DNA of 64,000 bases from Brumimicrobium sp033722555 (GTDB taxonomy: Bacteria; Bacteroidota; Bacteroidia; Flavobacteriales_D; Crocinitomicaceae). Below the pieces are notes generated by a model, which worked only from the letters and a program-made list of their open reading frames with translations, made no database searches and was not told where the DNA came from. Positions 44,706 through 54,786 of this stretch are shown one piece after another. The first letter of the stretch is position 1. Every line of letters begins with the position of its first letter. Made by a program: the position numbers and the translations under genes. The stretch spans positions 1-64,000 of the forward strand of contig JAWVYS010000013.1 of the NCBI GenBank assembly GCA_033722555.1. Reading direction: 5' to 3'.

Positions 44706-45692
44706 CTATTTTTTACTTAAGGAATCTTTTAAATAATCGATTACTTTTATATCTACGGGATCGACGTTTTTCAGATCGGCCAGAAATACAGAGGCCCAGT
44801 CAACGATATGAATAAAATAAAAGGATTCCTCGATAATAGATTTTCCTTTACCTTGAATAACCATCAGATGAGGTGTTTTGTTTCCGATGATCTCCTGACT
44901 TAATTGTGCCCGTAATTTATTTCTGTCCGTAAGATAATTGGAGATTAGGAAAATTGCCGCATATTCTGCATTTCCACCCTCCCAGCCAACGAGTTCGTTG
45001 TGATTCATCTCGGGAAAGACGTGGTGCCAGCAGAGTTGCTTACTGTTTTCGTTGAACTGCTGGCGTGCGCGTACGGCTACGGATTCTAGACTTGTATTCG
45101 CATAGATTACGCATAGCTTGTCTTTAATGAATTCAGCGAGTTTTTTCGCTTCGTCTTTTATCGTAATAAGTTCGTTGTTCAGTAAATGTCTGCACCTGTC
45201 TATCTGGCTAAGTGAATTTTCAGGAATAATGCCGCAAACTGAAAGAACCTTAATTAGTTGTATTACCGAAAAAGCCAGCATACTTCTGGGAGGATTGCCT
45301 CCGGGAACTTTAATACAGTCATAACTGTTTTCTTTACAAAATTTAGCGAGTTCCCCACCGGAGGTGATGCCTACTATTGTTGCTCCTTTTTCTTTTGCTT
45401 TGTAGATCGCGGCAAGTGTCTCTTCAGTGTTTCCTGAATAGGAAGAGCCGATCACCAGGGAATTTTCATTAACAAAACCCGGAAGATGATAACTTTGAAC
45501 TACGATTACGGGCGTTTTTGCCTCCGACGTAAACCATTGGGAAACCATTTTTCCTCCTATACCGGAGCCCCCCATTCCACAAATAACCACGTTGCTGTAT
45601 TTATTTTGCTTACAGCCCTCTAAAGAGGCTTCATTTGCTATTTCTATTGCATCAGAAATGTGTTTTGGAAATTGAGCAACGAGTTTGTCCAT
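44706..45692 (-). CDS. bifunctional phosphoglucose/phosphomannose isomerase (SIS domain)
   Basis: A tandem SIS-domain protein of 328 residues. The first SIS site is GMGGSGIGGKMV at 39-50 with SYSGNTEETL near 84-93. The C-terminal half carries the catalytic Glu in ARQQFNENSKQ and His in FPEMNHNELVGWEGG. These are features of the PGI/PMI family that interconvert glucose-6-phosphate or mannose-6-phosphate with fructose-6-phosphate. It is the first gene of the run that continues with lipB. Confidence 0.9.
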   Translation of the reverse strand: MDKLVAQFPKHISDAIEIANEASLEGCKQNKYSNVVICGMGGSGIGGKMVSQWFTSEAKTPVIVVQSYHLPGFVNENSLVIGSSYSGNTEETLAAIYKAKEKGATIVGITSGGELAKFCKENSYDCIKVPGGNPPRSMLAFSVIQLIKVLSVCGIIPENSLSQIDRCRHLLNNELITIKDEAKKLAEFIKDKLCVIYANTSLESVAVRARQQFNENSKQLCWHHVFPEMNHNELVGWEGGNAEYAAIFLISNYLTDRNKLRAQLSQEIIGNKTPHLMVIQGKGKSIIEESFYFIHIVDWASVFLADLKNVDPVDIKVIDYLKDSLSKK

Positions 45693-45764
45693 AACAGTTT
45701 ATATATGTTTTTTGAGTATATGCAGTTTACTAAACGAGAAACGCTGTTTTTTCTTGTAAAATAA

Positions 45765-45805
45765 AGGAAAAAAAAGAAAACGCACCTTATTAAAGATGCG
45801 TTTTC
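45765..45805 (-). terminator. intrinsic terminator after the giant protease gene
   Basis: GAAAACGCA (45776-45784) and TGCGTTTTC (45797-45805) form a perfect 9-base stem with an inner CTT/AAG extension. On the minus strand the stem is followed by a run of T (TTTTTTTCC). It lies just past the stop of the large protease gene. Confidence 0.75.
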
Positions 45806-45827
45806 TATATTTAATTTGAAATGCGGT

Positions 45828-48800
45828 TTACATTTTATTCACTTTACGTGTCATTAAACCGTTTTCGTTCTGTAGCACCAAGGTGTAAATACCTTTCGCG
45901 ATCTCACTGACATCGATTACGGTTTTGTTTTCATTCTTGGAAACATATTCAGCAACTAGCCTACCGTTGGCATCATATAATTTAACGGTCATCTCACTCA
46001 TCGGCTGACCATAATCAACAACGAGGATGTCCTTCGCGGGATTCGGATAAACATTAACCATCCAGTCTGTATGCTCCGTAATTCCTGCGTCATCTTCGTA
46101 AATCACGTCTATTGTACATGTGTTCTGATTTCCACAATCATCCGTAACTGTTAGAGTTACAAGATTGCTTCCTAAACTCAGGGCAGTACCAGGAAGTGGT
46201 GACTGAGAGATAGAAGGACTGGTTGTACAGTTATCAGTAACTGTTGCCGAAATCATATAATCCGGCATTTGATTGCCTGATGAAGCCTGAACAGTATCTG
46301 AGGTAGAAGCACACGTTACCTGAGGCAAAATATCATCGTTGACAACAATAAACTGCGTTACATCGATAAAATTACCACAAATATCCGTTACCCGATATGT
46401 TCTTGTAATTGTCTCAGGACATGTATTTCCGTCCGATACATCGCTCAAATGAGTTACTGTTGGGATACCGCAGTTATCTGCCGCATCTGTGACAGCATTA
46501 GAATTTGCTGCAGGTACATCACCGATGCACTGAACATTTACAGTCGCCGGGTTGCTTGCGTTGGGGCTTGTATTATCTTGTACAGTAATAATTTGTTCTA
46601 TAACCAAAATATTTCCGCAATCATCAGTAACGTGGTATGTTCTTGTTACGGTTTCAGGACAAGTCATTCCATCACTCACATCGCTCACGAAAGATACCGT
46701 CGGAGTTGAACTGCAATTATCTGCCACATTCGTTACCACCGCTGTGTTCGGACCAGGAATATTTGAATTACATTCTACACTGATTCCTGAAGGAGCAGTT
46801 GCGGTAGGAGCGGTTACATCGTCAATGACAATTGTTTGAACAATTTGAGTGACGTTTCCACAATCGTCTTCCACTCCATAAGTCCTAACAATCGTTTCAG
46901 GACATGTTTGTCCATCGCTAAGATCACTCATGAAATAAACCGAAGGATTTGCAGTACAGTTGTCGCTTACACCAGTAATTAAGGCTGTATTCGGTGCCGG
47001 CACATCCGCTGAACACTGGAATGTAAGCGGGTTCAATGGGTTTGCAGACGGTGCTGTTGAATCATCGATTGTGATCGTTTGTACATGAGTTTCACTATTC
47101 CCACAGTTATCAGTTACCGTCCATGTTCTCGTAATAATTTCAGGGCAGGTGTTTCCGTTCGAAACGTCGTTGTAGGTAATTGTCAGCCCTCCAGAGGCAC
47201 AAACCGTTGTGGCGGTTAATTGCCCTGTGTTAGAAGGGTTCGTTGATTCATCACATTCTATTGTGGTGTTAGCAGGAGCATTGGTAATGGTTATACCGTT
47301 GTCGTTAACCACGGTTACCTGGATTTGACAATTTCCTGTATTTCCGCACTCGTCTTCCGCAGAGATGGTAACCGTATGTGTTCCGGGGGTAAGAGAGGTT
47401 CCTGCCGCCGGATTTTGAGTAATTATCAGGTTGGCATTCGATGTACAGTTGTCACCGAAGGTTGCGCCCGTTGTGTAATCCGGAGCCGGTACAGATCCCG
47501 TGGTTGTATTGAGTTGATCCGTGGATTGACCGCAAACTACCGTCGGTGCTGTATTGTCCTGTACGCTAATTGTCTGAACATGGGTTTCTGTATTTCCACA
47601 GTTATCAGTTGCTGTCCAGGTTCTTGCAACCGTATAAGCGTTAACACAGGAGCCCGAGGTGATATTGTCAGTGTAAGAAATGTTAAGACCACCTGTTCCA
47701 CATGAAGTTGTAGCTGTCAAGCTACCAGTATTTGACGGGTCTGTAGATTGATCACATTCGATAATTATGTCATTCGGTGTATTTGTAATAGTGATCAATT
47801 CATTGTTTTGAACTGTCACAGAAATAGAGCATGAGCCGATATTTCCACATTCGTCTTCAGTAGTAATGGTCACTGTATAATTTCCTGCCCCAAGAGATGT
47901 TCCTGCAGCCGGGCTTTGAGTAATAGTTAAATTCGCATTCGATGAACAGTTATCAGAGATTGTGCTTCCGGCAATATAATCGGGTAAAGTAGCACTTCCT
48001 CCAAAAGTGTTTATTACATCACTTGTCACTCCACAGTTCACCACAGGCGCGGTGTTATCCTGAACAGTAATGGTTTGAACGTGAGACTCAGTATTTCCGC
48101 AGTTATCCGTTACTGTCCATGTTCTGGTTATTGTGTAAGCATTAGCACAAGAGCCTGCGGTGATGTTATCTGTATAGTTTACAGTTAAGCCTCCCGATGG
48201 ACAACCCGTGGTTGCAGTTAACTGACCTGTATTAGAAGGGTTTGTTGACGCATCACATTCAATGGTAATATCGGGAGGAATATTGGTTAAAGAAATACCG
48301 ACGATCACTCCTGACAAGTTAATATCATCAATTGCCAGATAATACTGATTTGCTAAACTGGTACAATGCCAGCCTACATAATATTCTCCGTTGGCCGGAA
48401 CTGTAAAGGTAGTAGTTTCCTGTGTCCATGAATTATTTTGTAAAGTAGGGGGATTCTGGATACTTGTTGTCATAGCAGCCACAGTTTGATCCGTGCCAAG
48501 GAACACTTCCAGTTCTTCGGGATAATTTGCGTCCGTGGTCCACCAATAACTCAGCGTATAAGTTGCACCGGCAACGAGATCCATACAACCGGTTATTATC
48601 CAATCGTTTGCAGGGCTGGTCGTGTTATAAAGATAACCAGCAACTATGTCGCCTCCATGCGCTCCTTGGGGCGGAGTTGTTGAGAAATTATATAAACTCC
48701 AGGTTTGAGAATCACCGTTTGCGTTTATTACTACCCACTGAGAAAGGTCTTCACCTGTTTCAAAGCCCATTGTATAAGCACTTGCAACAGGGTCTCCACA

Positions 48801-50537
48801 AACGATCGCATTTACGGTAATATAATTAACTTTCGTTTCAGTATCCGTTCCCTGAGCGTTTGAAGCTGTAAGTTCCACTGTATATGTTCCCGCAACATTA
48901 AATTGCACCTGAGGGTTTTGATCGGTTGCTGAAGTACCGTTTACATACGCCCATTCAACCGTGTTGCTACCTGGTGTAATTGTCCAACTCCAAGTATTTG
49001 GTACTCCGGTGGTTAAGTCTGTAAAGTTTACTATATCGCCCTCGAAAACAGTCGTTTGATTCGCTGTAAAATCTGCAACAGGAGGAGCGGGAGGACTACA
49101 TGGATCACTCGATCCGTTCATCACTAGAACTCCTGAGTTAACAGGATCTAACCACGGTTGTAACTGTTCGTTAGCATTTGTTCCATTGGAAGCCCAGTGA
49201 TAGGACATTTTCCCATATTGATCCGGGTTGTTTGGAGTGGAACAAAATGAAGAACCACCGGTAAGCGTACCCATGATCCAAGAATTTTCGTTACTTCCTG
49301 AACCGGTATATCTAAAAATAGGGCTACCGGATGACCCTCCTTCTGTTACGCCATGTCCGTTAGTGGTTGCCGACCAGGTAACACGCCAGTGTGACCCTGT
49401 AGCCGTACCCCACTGGGTAGTTTGCAGATTCGTTGTATAAGTCGATATTTTCTTAATATCTCCTGATGGGTGATGTATTCCTACACCCTCCGAGGAAGTA
49501 GTGTTATTCGCATCCCACCCATTCCAATACGCGTTGTAAGATTTGAGCGTATTTATGGTAGTTGCCTCGTTTGCAGATGTTCCAATCTGTACCAAAAGAA
49601 AATCAGAACCGCTGTTTCCTCCGCCGTCATTAGAATCTGAAATTCTGAAACAACTTTGAATGGAATTGTCAAGTAAAGTTCCTGTGGAGCTAGGGTTAGT
49701 ACATCCCGGAGCTTCGTATCCAAAATAGAAGACCCAGTTATTCATGTCCGCCGCACTCGTATTAACACCACAGTGAAGTGCTGTTAGAAATAGTGGCTTA
49801 CAATCCTGAGCTGTATTGTTGACCAAAGATCCGGTACATAAACCTGCGGATCCACCGTCTACAATATAAATACGAGCAACCCCGGCTTTTTCATCCTGCC
49901 AGAAATCTCCTTCAGGTGTACAGTTTACATTTACCTGACAGGGGTCAGATTCGTTAATCTTGTTAACCATCGGATTACCTGTGGAACGGTAATTATAAAA
50001 TATATTTTCCAGGAAAGCTACGGTCTGACCTGCAGATTTTGCAGGTTCAAAAATTTCAAGAATAATCTCATCTCCGTAGACCATAGGCAGGAAAAATCCG
50101 TTGTCAGGTCTGTTGTCAGCTGAAGTATATAATTTGGAATAGTGCCAGTTACCCTTGTTGAATGCGCGTATGGTTCCTCCTGAGGGTAAATGAAAATTAC
50201 TGAATTCCAGGGATAATGCATGGGCACCATCACTTTTAATTACCGCAGAAAGTTTTCTGTCTCCGTTAGGCAATGTTTCCCACTGACCAAACTGGATCAT
50301 ATCCTGATTAACAGGCAAAGCAACTCCAATACGATATAGTTCACCGTTTTTGTCAGAAGCAGCATCCTGAACAGCTATGGCTGCAAGATCTGGAGCCGGG
50401 GTAATCAAAATAGGGGTATTTTTGTCAACTACTGATTTTGTGGCCGGAACGGTCTGCGGTAAACCCAGTGGTTTTGTCTGAGAATAGGTAATACCCCAAA
50501 AAAGGGAAAATAAAATTATTAGCACATAATTTTTCAT
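45828..50537 (-). CDS. secreted Lys-C-like serine protease with PKD, anchor-J-like and HYR-type repeats, T9SS type A
   Basis: This protein has 1569 residues: signal peptide 1-20, a propeptide-like region to about 205, and a trypsin-fold peptidase at about 215-475. His255 lies in LTALHC, Asp312 in GSDFLLVQI, and Ser403 in GGSSGSP. The Cys-rich context CTGSLVN resembles lysyl endopeptidases. Next come a PKD module (486-577), a choice-of-anchor-J/MAM-like domain (580-743), nine modules each ending in [ET]DxCGN (about 750-1485), and a type A sorting tail (VYPNPAKDILVV, final RKVNKM). It is probably cell-surface displayed. Specificity for Lys is inferred only from resemblance. Confidence 0.9.
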   Translation of the reverse strand: MKNYVLIILFSLFWGITYSQTKPLGLPQTVPATKSVVDKNTPILITPAPDLAAIAVQDAASDKNGELYRIGVALPVNQDMIQFGQWETLPNGDRKLSAVIKSDGAHALSLEFSNFHLPSGGTIRAFNKGNWHYSKLYTSADNRPDNGFFLPMVYGDEIILEIFEPAKSAGQTVAFLENIFYNYRSTGNPMVNKINESDPCQVNVNCTPEGDFWQDEKAGVARIYIVDGGSAGLCTGSLVNNTAQDCKPLFLTALHCGVNTSAADMNNWVFYFGYEAPGCTNPSSTGTLLDNSIQSCFRISDSNDGGGNSGSDFLLVQIGTSANEATTINTLKSYNAYWNGWDANNTTSSEGVGIHHPSGDIKKISTYTTNLQTTQWGTATGSHWRVTWSATTNGHGVTEGGSSGSPIFRYTGSGSNENSWIMGTLTGGSSFCSTPNNPDQYGKMSYHWASNGTNANEQLQPWLDPVNSGVLVMNGSSDPCSPPAPPVADFTANQTTVFEGDIVNFTDLTTGVPNTWSWTITPGSNTVEWAYVNGTSATDQNPQVQFNVAGTYTVELTASNAQGTDTETKVNYITVNAIVCGDPVASAYTMGFETGEDLSQWVVINANGDSQTWSLYNFSTTPPQGAHGGDIVAGYLYNTTSPANDWIITGCMDLVAGATYTLSYWWTTDANYPEELEVFLGTDQTVAAMTTSIQNPPTLQNNSWTQETTTFTVPANGEYYVGWHCTSLANQYYLAIDDINLSGVIVGISLTNIPPDITIECDASTNPSNTGQLTATTGCPSGGLTVNYTDNITAGSCANAYTITRTWTVTDNCGNTESHVQTITVQDNTAPVVNCGVTSDVINTFGGSATLPDYIAGSTISDNCSSNANLTITQSPAAGTSLGAGNYTVTITTEDECGNIGSCSISVTVQNNELITITNTPNDIIIECDQSTDPSNTGSLTATTSCGTGGLNISYTDNITSGSCVNAYTVARTWTATDNCGNTETHVQTISVQDNTAPTVVCGQSTDQLNTTTGSVPAPDYTTGATFGDNCTSNANLIITQNPAAGTSLTPGTHTVTISAEDECGNTGNCQIQVTVVNDNGITITNAPANTTIECDESTNPSNTGQLTATTVCASGGLTITYNDVSNGNTCPEIITRTWTVTDNCGNSETHVQTITIDDSTAPSANPLNPLTFQCSADVPAPNTALITGVSDNCTANPSVYFMSDLSDGQTCPETIVRTYGVEDDCGNVTQIVQTIVIDDVTAPTATAPSGISVECNSNIPGPNTAVVTNVADNCSSTPTVSFVSDVSDGMTCPETVTRTYHVTDDCGNILVIEQIITVQDNTSPNASNPATVNVQCIGDVPAANSNAVTDAADNCGIPTVTHLSDVSDGNTCPETITRTYRVTDICGNFIDVTQFIVVNDDILPQVTCASTSDTVQASSGNQMPDYMISATVTDNCTTSPSISQSPLPGTALSLGSNLVTLTVTDDCGNQNTCTIDVIYEDDAGITEHTDWMVNVYPNPAKDILVVDYGQPMSEMTVKLYDANGRLVAEYVSKNENKTVIDVSEIAKGIYTLVLQNENGLMTRKVNKM

Positions 50538-50628
50538 AGTTTATATATTTGGATTAAATAAATTTTAGCTTTTCAAAAGTATAAAATTCAATCGGAAAAC
50601 AAAATAATATTTAACTTTTACCCCTGTA

Positions 50629-51333
50629 ATGTCGAAAAGATTGAATAGAATATTGCTTGTTGAAGATGAAGCAAGTCTGAGTAAGGTAGTTGCCCTTAAC
50701 CTAAAACTAGAAGGTTTCGAGGTAGAGGAAGTATCGAATGGACGGGAGGCACTGGGGAAAAAAAATGAAGTGGAAAATTTTGACCTCGTAATCCTGGATG
50801 TTATGTTGCCTGAGGTAAGCGGGTGGGATATCTGCTCAGCTTACAAGAGCATTTCCGACACCCCCATTCTCTTTATTTCAGCAAAAGGCTCGTCATCAGA
50901 TAAAATCAAAGGGCTGAAATTAGGAGCGGATGATTATCTGGCAAAACCGTTTGATCTTGAAGAGTTATTGCTACGTGTACAGGTACTGATCTTAAGACAT
51001 GCAGAAAAGAAGGTAAATACAACCGAAAGCCTGAAAATAGGCGAATTCTCTGTCAATACCCTTACATTCGAGGTTTTTAAAGAGGAAAAGAAAATTACTG
51101 AGTTATCCAAGAGAGAGATTGAACTGCTTCAACTATTCAATGAATTTGAAGGACAAGTTGTTTCCAGAGATTATATTTTGGACCGGCTTTGGGGCAAGGA
51201 TAGCTTTCCCACGACCAGAACAATAGATAATTATATCCTGACATTTCGTAAAATCTTCGAAAAAGATCCGCGGAACCCGATGCACTTCCATAGCATTCGA
51301 GGAGTGGGTTATAAATTCCTCAAAGAAAAATGA
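50629..51333 (+). CDS. OmpR-family response regulator
   Basis: This two-domain regulator of 234 residues has a receiver with Asp57 as phosphoacceptor, the acidic pair Glu12/Asp13, Ser84 and Lys106. A winged-helix DNA-binding domain follows (about 135-232, with TRTIDNYILTFRKIFEKDP as the recognition-helix region and SIRGVGYKF at the end). No histidine kinase is adjacent, so its partner is elsewhere. The dCMP deaminase gene 33 bases downstream has its own -7 element. Confidence 0.94.
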   Translation: MSKRLNRILLVEDEASLSKVVALNLKLEGFEVEEVSNGREALGKKNEVENFDLVILDVMLPEVSGWDICSAYKSISDTPILFISAKGSSSDKIKGLKLGADDYLAKPFDLEELLLRVQVLILRHAEKKVNTTESLKIGEFSVNTLTFEVFKEEKKITELSKREIELLQLFNEFEGQVVSRDYILDRLWGKDSFPTTRTIDNYILTFRKIFEKDPRNPMHFHSIRGVGYKFLKEK

Positions 51334-51340
51334 TATTCAT

Positions 51341-51348
51341 TACCTTTG
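51341..51348 (+). promoter_or_regulatory. -7 element before dCMP deaminase gene
   Basis: TACCTTTG is a perfect match to TAnnTTTG in the gap after the regulator stop. It overlaps a TTG codon at 51346 that would otherwise be an alternative start, which argues for the ATG at 51367. Confidence 0.5.
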
Positions 51349-51366
51349 TGGTTAGTTTATAAAGTA

Positions 51367-51801
51367 ATGACAGAAGCGAAGCAATTACGTTATGATAAGG
51401 CATATCTGCGAATCGCAGAGAGTTGGGCGACTCTTTCCTACTGCAAGCGTAAGCAAGTGGGGGCGATCATCGTAAAAGATGATATGATAATTTCCGACGG
51501 TTACAATGGTGCTCCCTCGGGCTTTGATAACTGTTGTGAGGATGAGAAAGGAGAAACGCACTGGTATGTTTTACACGCCGAGGCGAATGCGATTTTAAAG
51601 GTCGCGAAGTCGACCAATAATGCTAAAGGAGCCACGCTGTATCTGACTCTTTCTCCCTGCAAAGACTGTACAAAATTAATATTGCAGGCCGGGATCAGTC
51701 GCTTGGTTTATATGCATAATTATAAGGATAATGAAGGTCTAGAGTTTTTACGTTCAGCCGGCATAGAAATAGTCCGAATAGAAAAGATCGAAAATGAATA
51801 G
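51367..51801 (+). CDS. deoxycytidylate deaminase (ComEB-like)
   Basis: A zinc deaminase of 144 residues, starting at the ATG 51367. It converts dCMP to dUMP for thymidylate synthesis. The metal site is complete: HAE at 70-72 and PCxxC at 97-101 (Cys98, Cys101). The N-terminal AKQLRYDKAYLRIAESWA and GYNGAPSGF blocks match the dCMP deaminase family. The TTG at 51346 is rejected as start because it falls in the promoter. The stop overlaps the start of the downstream protease gene by 8 bases. Confidence 0.94.
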   Translation: MTEAKQLRYDKAYLRIAESWATLSYCKRKQVGAIIVKDDMIISDGYNGAPSGFDNCCEDEKGETHWYVLHAEANAILKVAKSTNNAKGATLYLTLSPCKDCTKLILQAGISRLVYMHNYKDNEGLEFLRSAGIEIVRIEKIENE

Positions 51802-53380
51802 TTCAAACAGGTATGCTTTGCCCTTCATAGGAACGGTTCTTATTGTAATAGGGATATTTATAGGTTTGGTTTTATCCGGACCAGGGAAGGGTTTGAGCGG
51901 ATCGACTGGCCAGTACGAGAAAAAACTTTCGGATGTCCTAAATATTCTTGAGAACGAATATGTTGACTCCATCGACAAGGAAAAGCTTTTTGAAGAGACT
52001 ATTTCGGAGATGCTGCACCGTCTTGATCCTCATTCCAATTATATCCCAGCCAGAGATCTCAAGGCCATGAGCGAATCAATTGAAGGAAAATTCGGCGGTG
52101 TCGGGGTAAGATTCGCGATTATCCGGGACACCCTGAGTGTTACCAATGTTATCCGAAATGCTCCTGCTGATAGGGCAGGGATTAAAAAATACGATCAGAT
52201 AATTACCGTTGAGGGAGAGAACGTCGCAAATGTTCAGTTGACAAACCAAAAAGTTCAGGATCTGCTTAAAGGAGAAGCAGGAACAGATGTAAAAATTGAA
52301 GTATTGAGAGGAAAACAACGCCTCATCAGAACCATCACGCGCGGTATGGTTCCCATTGAATCGGTGAGTGCCGCTTTTATGATCGATGAGAATACCGGAT
52401 ACATCAAATTGAATCAGTTTAGCATACAGTCGGATGCTGAATTTTACAGAGCAGCGCTGGATTTGAAAAGAAAAGGCATGAAAAAACTAATCTTCGACCT
52501 TCGTTATAACGGGGGAGGAGTTATGGGAAGTGCCGTTAACATCATTGATGCATTTCTTGAAAAAGGCTTACCCATTGTTTCAACGAAGGGTAAGAATAGT
52601 CCGAAGGAAACTCTGTACTCGCAAACAACTCCTGCGCTTGGAGACGTTGAACTCGTAATTCTAATCAATGAATCATCCGCTTCGGCCAGTGAAATCGTTG
52701 CCGGAGCCATACAGGATAATGACAGGGGAACAATTATAGGACGACGTTCCTTCGGGAAAGGACTCGTTCAACAGGATATGCAATTGAAAGACGGCAGTAA
52801 TCTTAGATTAACGGTTTCCAGGTATTATACTCCAACCGGAAGATGTATACAAAAAGAATATAAAGGCGATTACGAAGAATATATGATGGATGAATACAAC
52901 AGGTACGAAAGCGGTGAACTCTATAAAGTTGACAGCTCTCTTTTTGTTGACTCACTGAAATATTATACCCCGGCTGGTAAAGTAGTTTACGGTGGAGGCG
53001 GGATCATGCCAGATGTCTTTGTTCCTTTAGACACAACGGGAAGTTCGGTGTATTTGCGACGATTAAGATATGCCAACGTATTTGCGGATTTTGCGTATGA
53101 TTTTGCCCGAAAACAAAACAGATCCTTGCAGTGGAATGATTTTAAGGAGTTCAACAAAAATTTTCAGGTCGATGAAAAGCTTTTGAAAGCGTTTACCGAA
53201 TACGCGAAAACTGAAGCAAAAATTTCATTGAATCAGGCGGAATTCTCTCAGTCGAAAGAACGAATAAAGGAGAACATAAAAGCAGAAATCGCACGGCAGT
53301 TCTGGCTTGAAGATGGGGCCTACTATGTTTTATTTAAAAATGATCCGGAGATCATTAAGGCTCTTCAAACCCTAAAATAA
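51794..53380 (+). CDS. S41 family C-terminal processing protease (CtpA/Prc-like)
   Basis: This membrane-tethered periplasmic protease of 528 residues has a signal anchor at about 8-29. A PDZ domain (about 95-185) precedes the S41 catalytic region, with the Ser in the SSASASEIVAGA block near 294-305 and the dyad Lys322 in FGKGLVQ. These enzymes trim C-termini of cell-envelope proteins. It overlaps the deaminase gene by 8 bases, and the next gene follows within 10 bases, so the three may be one unit. Confidence 0.94.
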   Translation: MNSSNRYALPFIGTVLIVIGIFIGLVLSGPGKGLSGSTGQYEKKLSDVLNILENEYVDSIDKEKLFEETISEMLHRLDPHSNYIPARDLKAMSESIEGKFGGVGVRFAIIRDTLSVTNVIRNAPADRAGIKKYDQIITVEGENVANVQLTNQKVQDLLKGEAGTDVKIEVLRGKQRLIRTITRGMVPIESVSAAFMIDENTGYIKLNQFSIQSDAEFYRAALDLKRKGMKKLIFDLRYNGGGVMGSAVNIIDAFLEKGLPIVSTKGKNSPKETLYSQTTPALGDVELVILINESSASASEIVAGAIQDNDRGTIIGRRSFGKGLVQQDMQLKDGSNLRLTVSRYYTPTGRCIQKEYKGDYEEYMMDEYNRYESGELYKVDSSLFVDSLKYYTPAGKVVYGGGGIMPDVFVPLDTTGSSVYLRRLRYANVFADFAYDFARKQNRSLQWNDFKEFNKNFQVDEKLLKAFTEYAKTEAKISLNQAEFSQSKERIKENIKAEIARQFWLEDGAYYVLFKNDPEIIKALQTLK

Positions 53381-53388
53381 GACCCATT

Positions 53389-54780
53389 GTGAAAAGCTCA
53401 CGGTCGTTGATTGTATTAATTGCTGTGGCTTGCACGGCTGTAGCGGTAATCATTCATGAGGCCAATATTGAAAACTTAAACAGTGCCGGAGTTCAAGACC
53501 CAGTGCTTATTTCAACCGCTGATGAAGCCGGTTATTTAAGGCCGGCTCAAAATTTCTTGAGCGGAGAGGGTTGGCACGACAGTTCTGAAGGATTTTCCTC
53601 CTATGTTCAACGGCCTCCGGGATACGGAATACTTTATTTGATTTCCAAATTGATTTATTCTTCGAATCCTTTGCTCATACTTAAAGGATTTCAAATCACT
53701 TGTTTTTTTCTTTCTATCCTTCTGTTCTACAGTCTGATGATCAGGCTGGACGTAAAGAAACCTTTTTCAATAAGCTTCACCTTGTTATATGGATTGCTTC
53801 CGTGTTACAATGGATTCATGTATTATACCCTCACGGAATCAATATCTCCGTTTATGCTTATTTTACTTACCCATGAGTTTGTCAGCATACTAAAAAATCA
53901 AAGGAATCCGTCGGTTTTTATCGCAGCAGCAGCTTTTTTGCTGGTTCTGAGACCTCAGCTTACTGTCTTTCCCATTCTTTATATTTTGGTAATTTATCTC
54001 CATGAAAAGAGGATAAAATGGATCTATATTATCGGTTTTCTTCCCTTTGTTTTATGGCAAATCAGGACAATTACGATCACGGGAGAGATAAACCTTCACC
54101 CGATTTACTCAGAAACAAATAAGTCGATTTTTAGGCCCACTCACCGGTCACTCACGAATCTTTTCAGGGTTTGGGAATTTAAAAGCGATCGATTTCATGA
54201 AACGGTTGGATTGTTGGTTTCGGACACCACGACTTTAGCGATTAGAAAAGCAGCAAAGAACATCCCGATGGAATTCCGTACTGAAGTTCTACCTTTATTA
54301 AAGGAATATCAGCGCATTGCCTATGAAAGACGTAAAAGTTTTGAAGAGCCGGTTTTACCAAAAAATGAAGATTATGAGGTAGCATTTATTCATAAAACGG
54401 ATTTGCTTACCCAAAAGTTAAAACAGGAACATTTCATACGCGCCTATCTCATTACTCCCGCTTACAGTGCCTATCAATTCCTGAATAAATCATATTTAAA
54501 CCTATGGGTTTATCAGAAAAAATGGAGAGGAACATTAATAATAGAGGTTCTGCGTTGGATATGTTTTCTCATTATAAACATATCCTTTTTAGCTACCTTT
54601 TTAGTTCTCTCCCTCGGGAAATTTGCCAGGCATCTCCGAATAATTGCCCTGGGGGTCGCTCTTACCTTCTTTTATATGATATTTTTTCAACGGCTGAATG
54701 AGGAGAGATACCTCGTTCCCTTACTGCCACTCATGCTGTTGATGATTCCAGTGTTCGTCAGCAGCTGTATGAAAAAATAA
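53389..54780 (+). CDS. GT-C-like membrane glycosyltransferase (family 39-like), tentative
   Basis: A polytopic protein of 463 residues with about nine to ten membrane segments. An acidic TADEAGYLRPAQNFLSGEGW loop after the first segment resembles the catalytic DE region of GT39/ArnT enzymes. A QRPPGYGILYLISKLIY segment follows, as in the polyprenyl-phosphate sugar transferases. The start is GTG, 8 bases after the upstream stop. A large extramembrane region lies at about 240-360. The family match is by pattern only; it could also be an uncharacterised membrane protein. Confidence 0.75.
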   Translation: MKSSRSLIVLIAVACTAVAVIIHEANIENLNSAGVQDPVLISTADEAGYLRPAQNFLSGEGWHDSSEGFSSYVQRPPGYGILYLISKLIYSSNPLLILKGFQITCFFLSILLFYSLMIRLDVKKPFSISFTLLYGLLPCYNGFMYYTLTESISPFMLILLTHEFVSILKNQRNPSVFIAAAAFLLVLRPQLTVFPILYILVIYLHEKRIKWIYIIGFLPFVLWQIRTITITGEINLHPIYSETNKSIFRPTHRSLTNLFRVWEFKSDRFHETVGLLVSDTTTLAIRKAAKNIPMEFRTEVLPLLKEYQRIAYERRKSFEEPVLPKNEDYEVAFIHKTDLLTQKLKQEHFIRAYLITPAYSAYQFLNKSYLNLWVYQKKWRGTLIIEVLRWICFLIINISFLATFLVLSLGKFARHLRIIALGVALTFFYMIFFQRLNEERYLVPLLPLMLLMIPVFVSSCMKK

Positions 54781-54786
54781 TTAAGG

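Noticed and set aside
47325..47705. Open frame of 126 residues on the plus strand, and regular repeats at 45828-50537
   Set aside because: The frame is antisense to protease stalk modules. The repeats are protein-module repeats of varied sequence and spacing, not a CRISPR array.
51346..51366. TTG start of the dCMP deaminase gene
   Set aside because: The codon overlaps the -7 element TACCTTTG; the ATG at 51367 begins the conserved family N-terminus.
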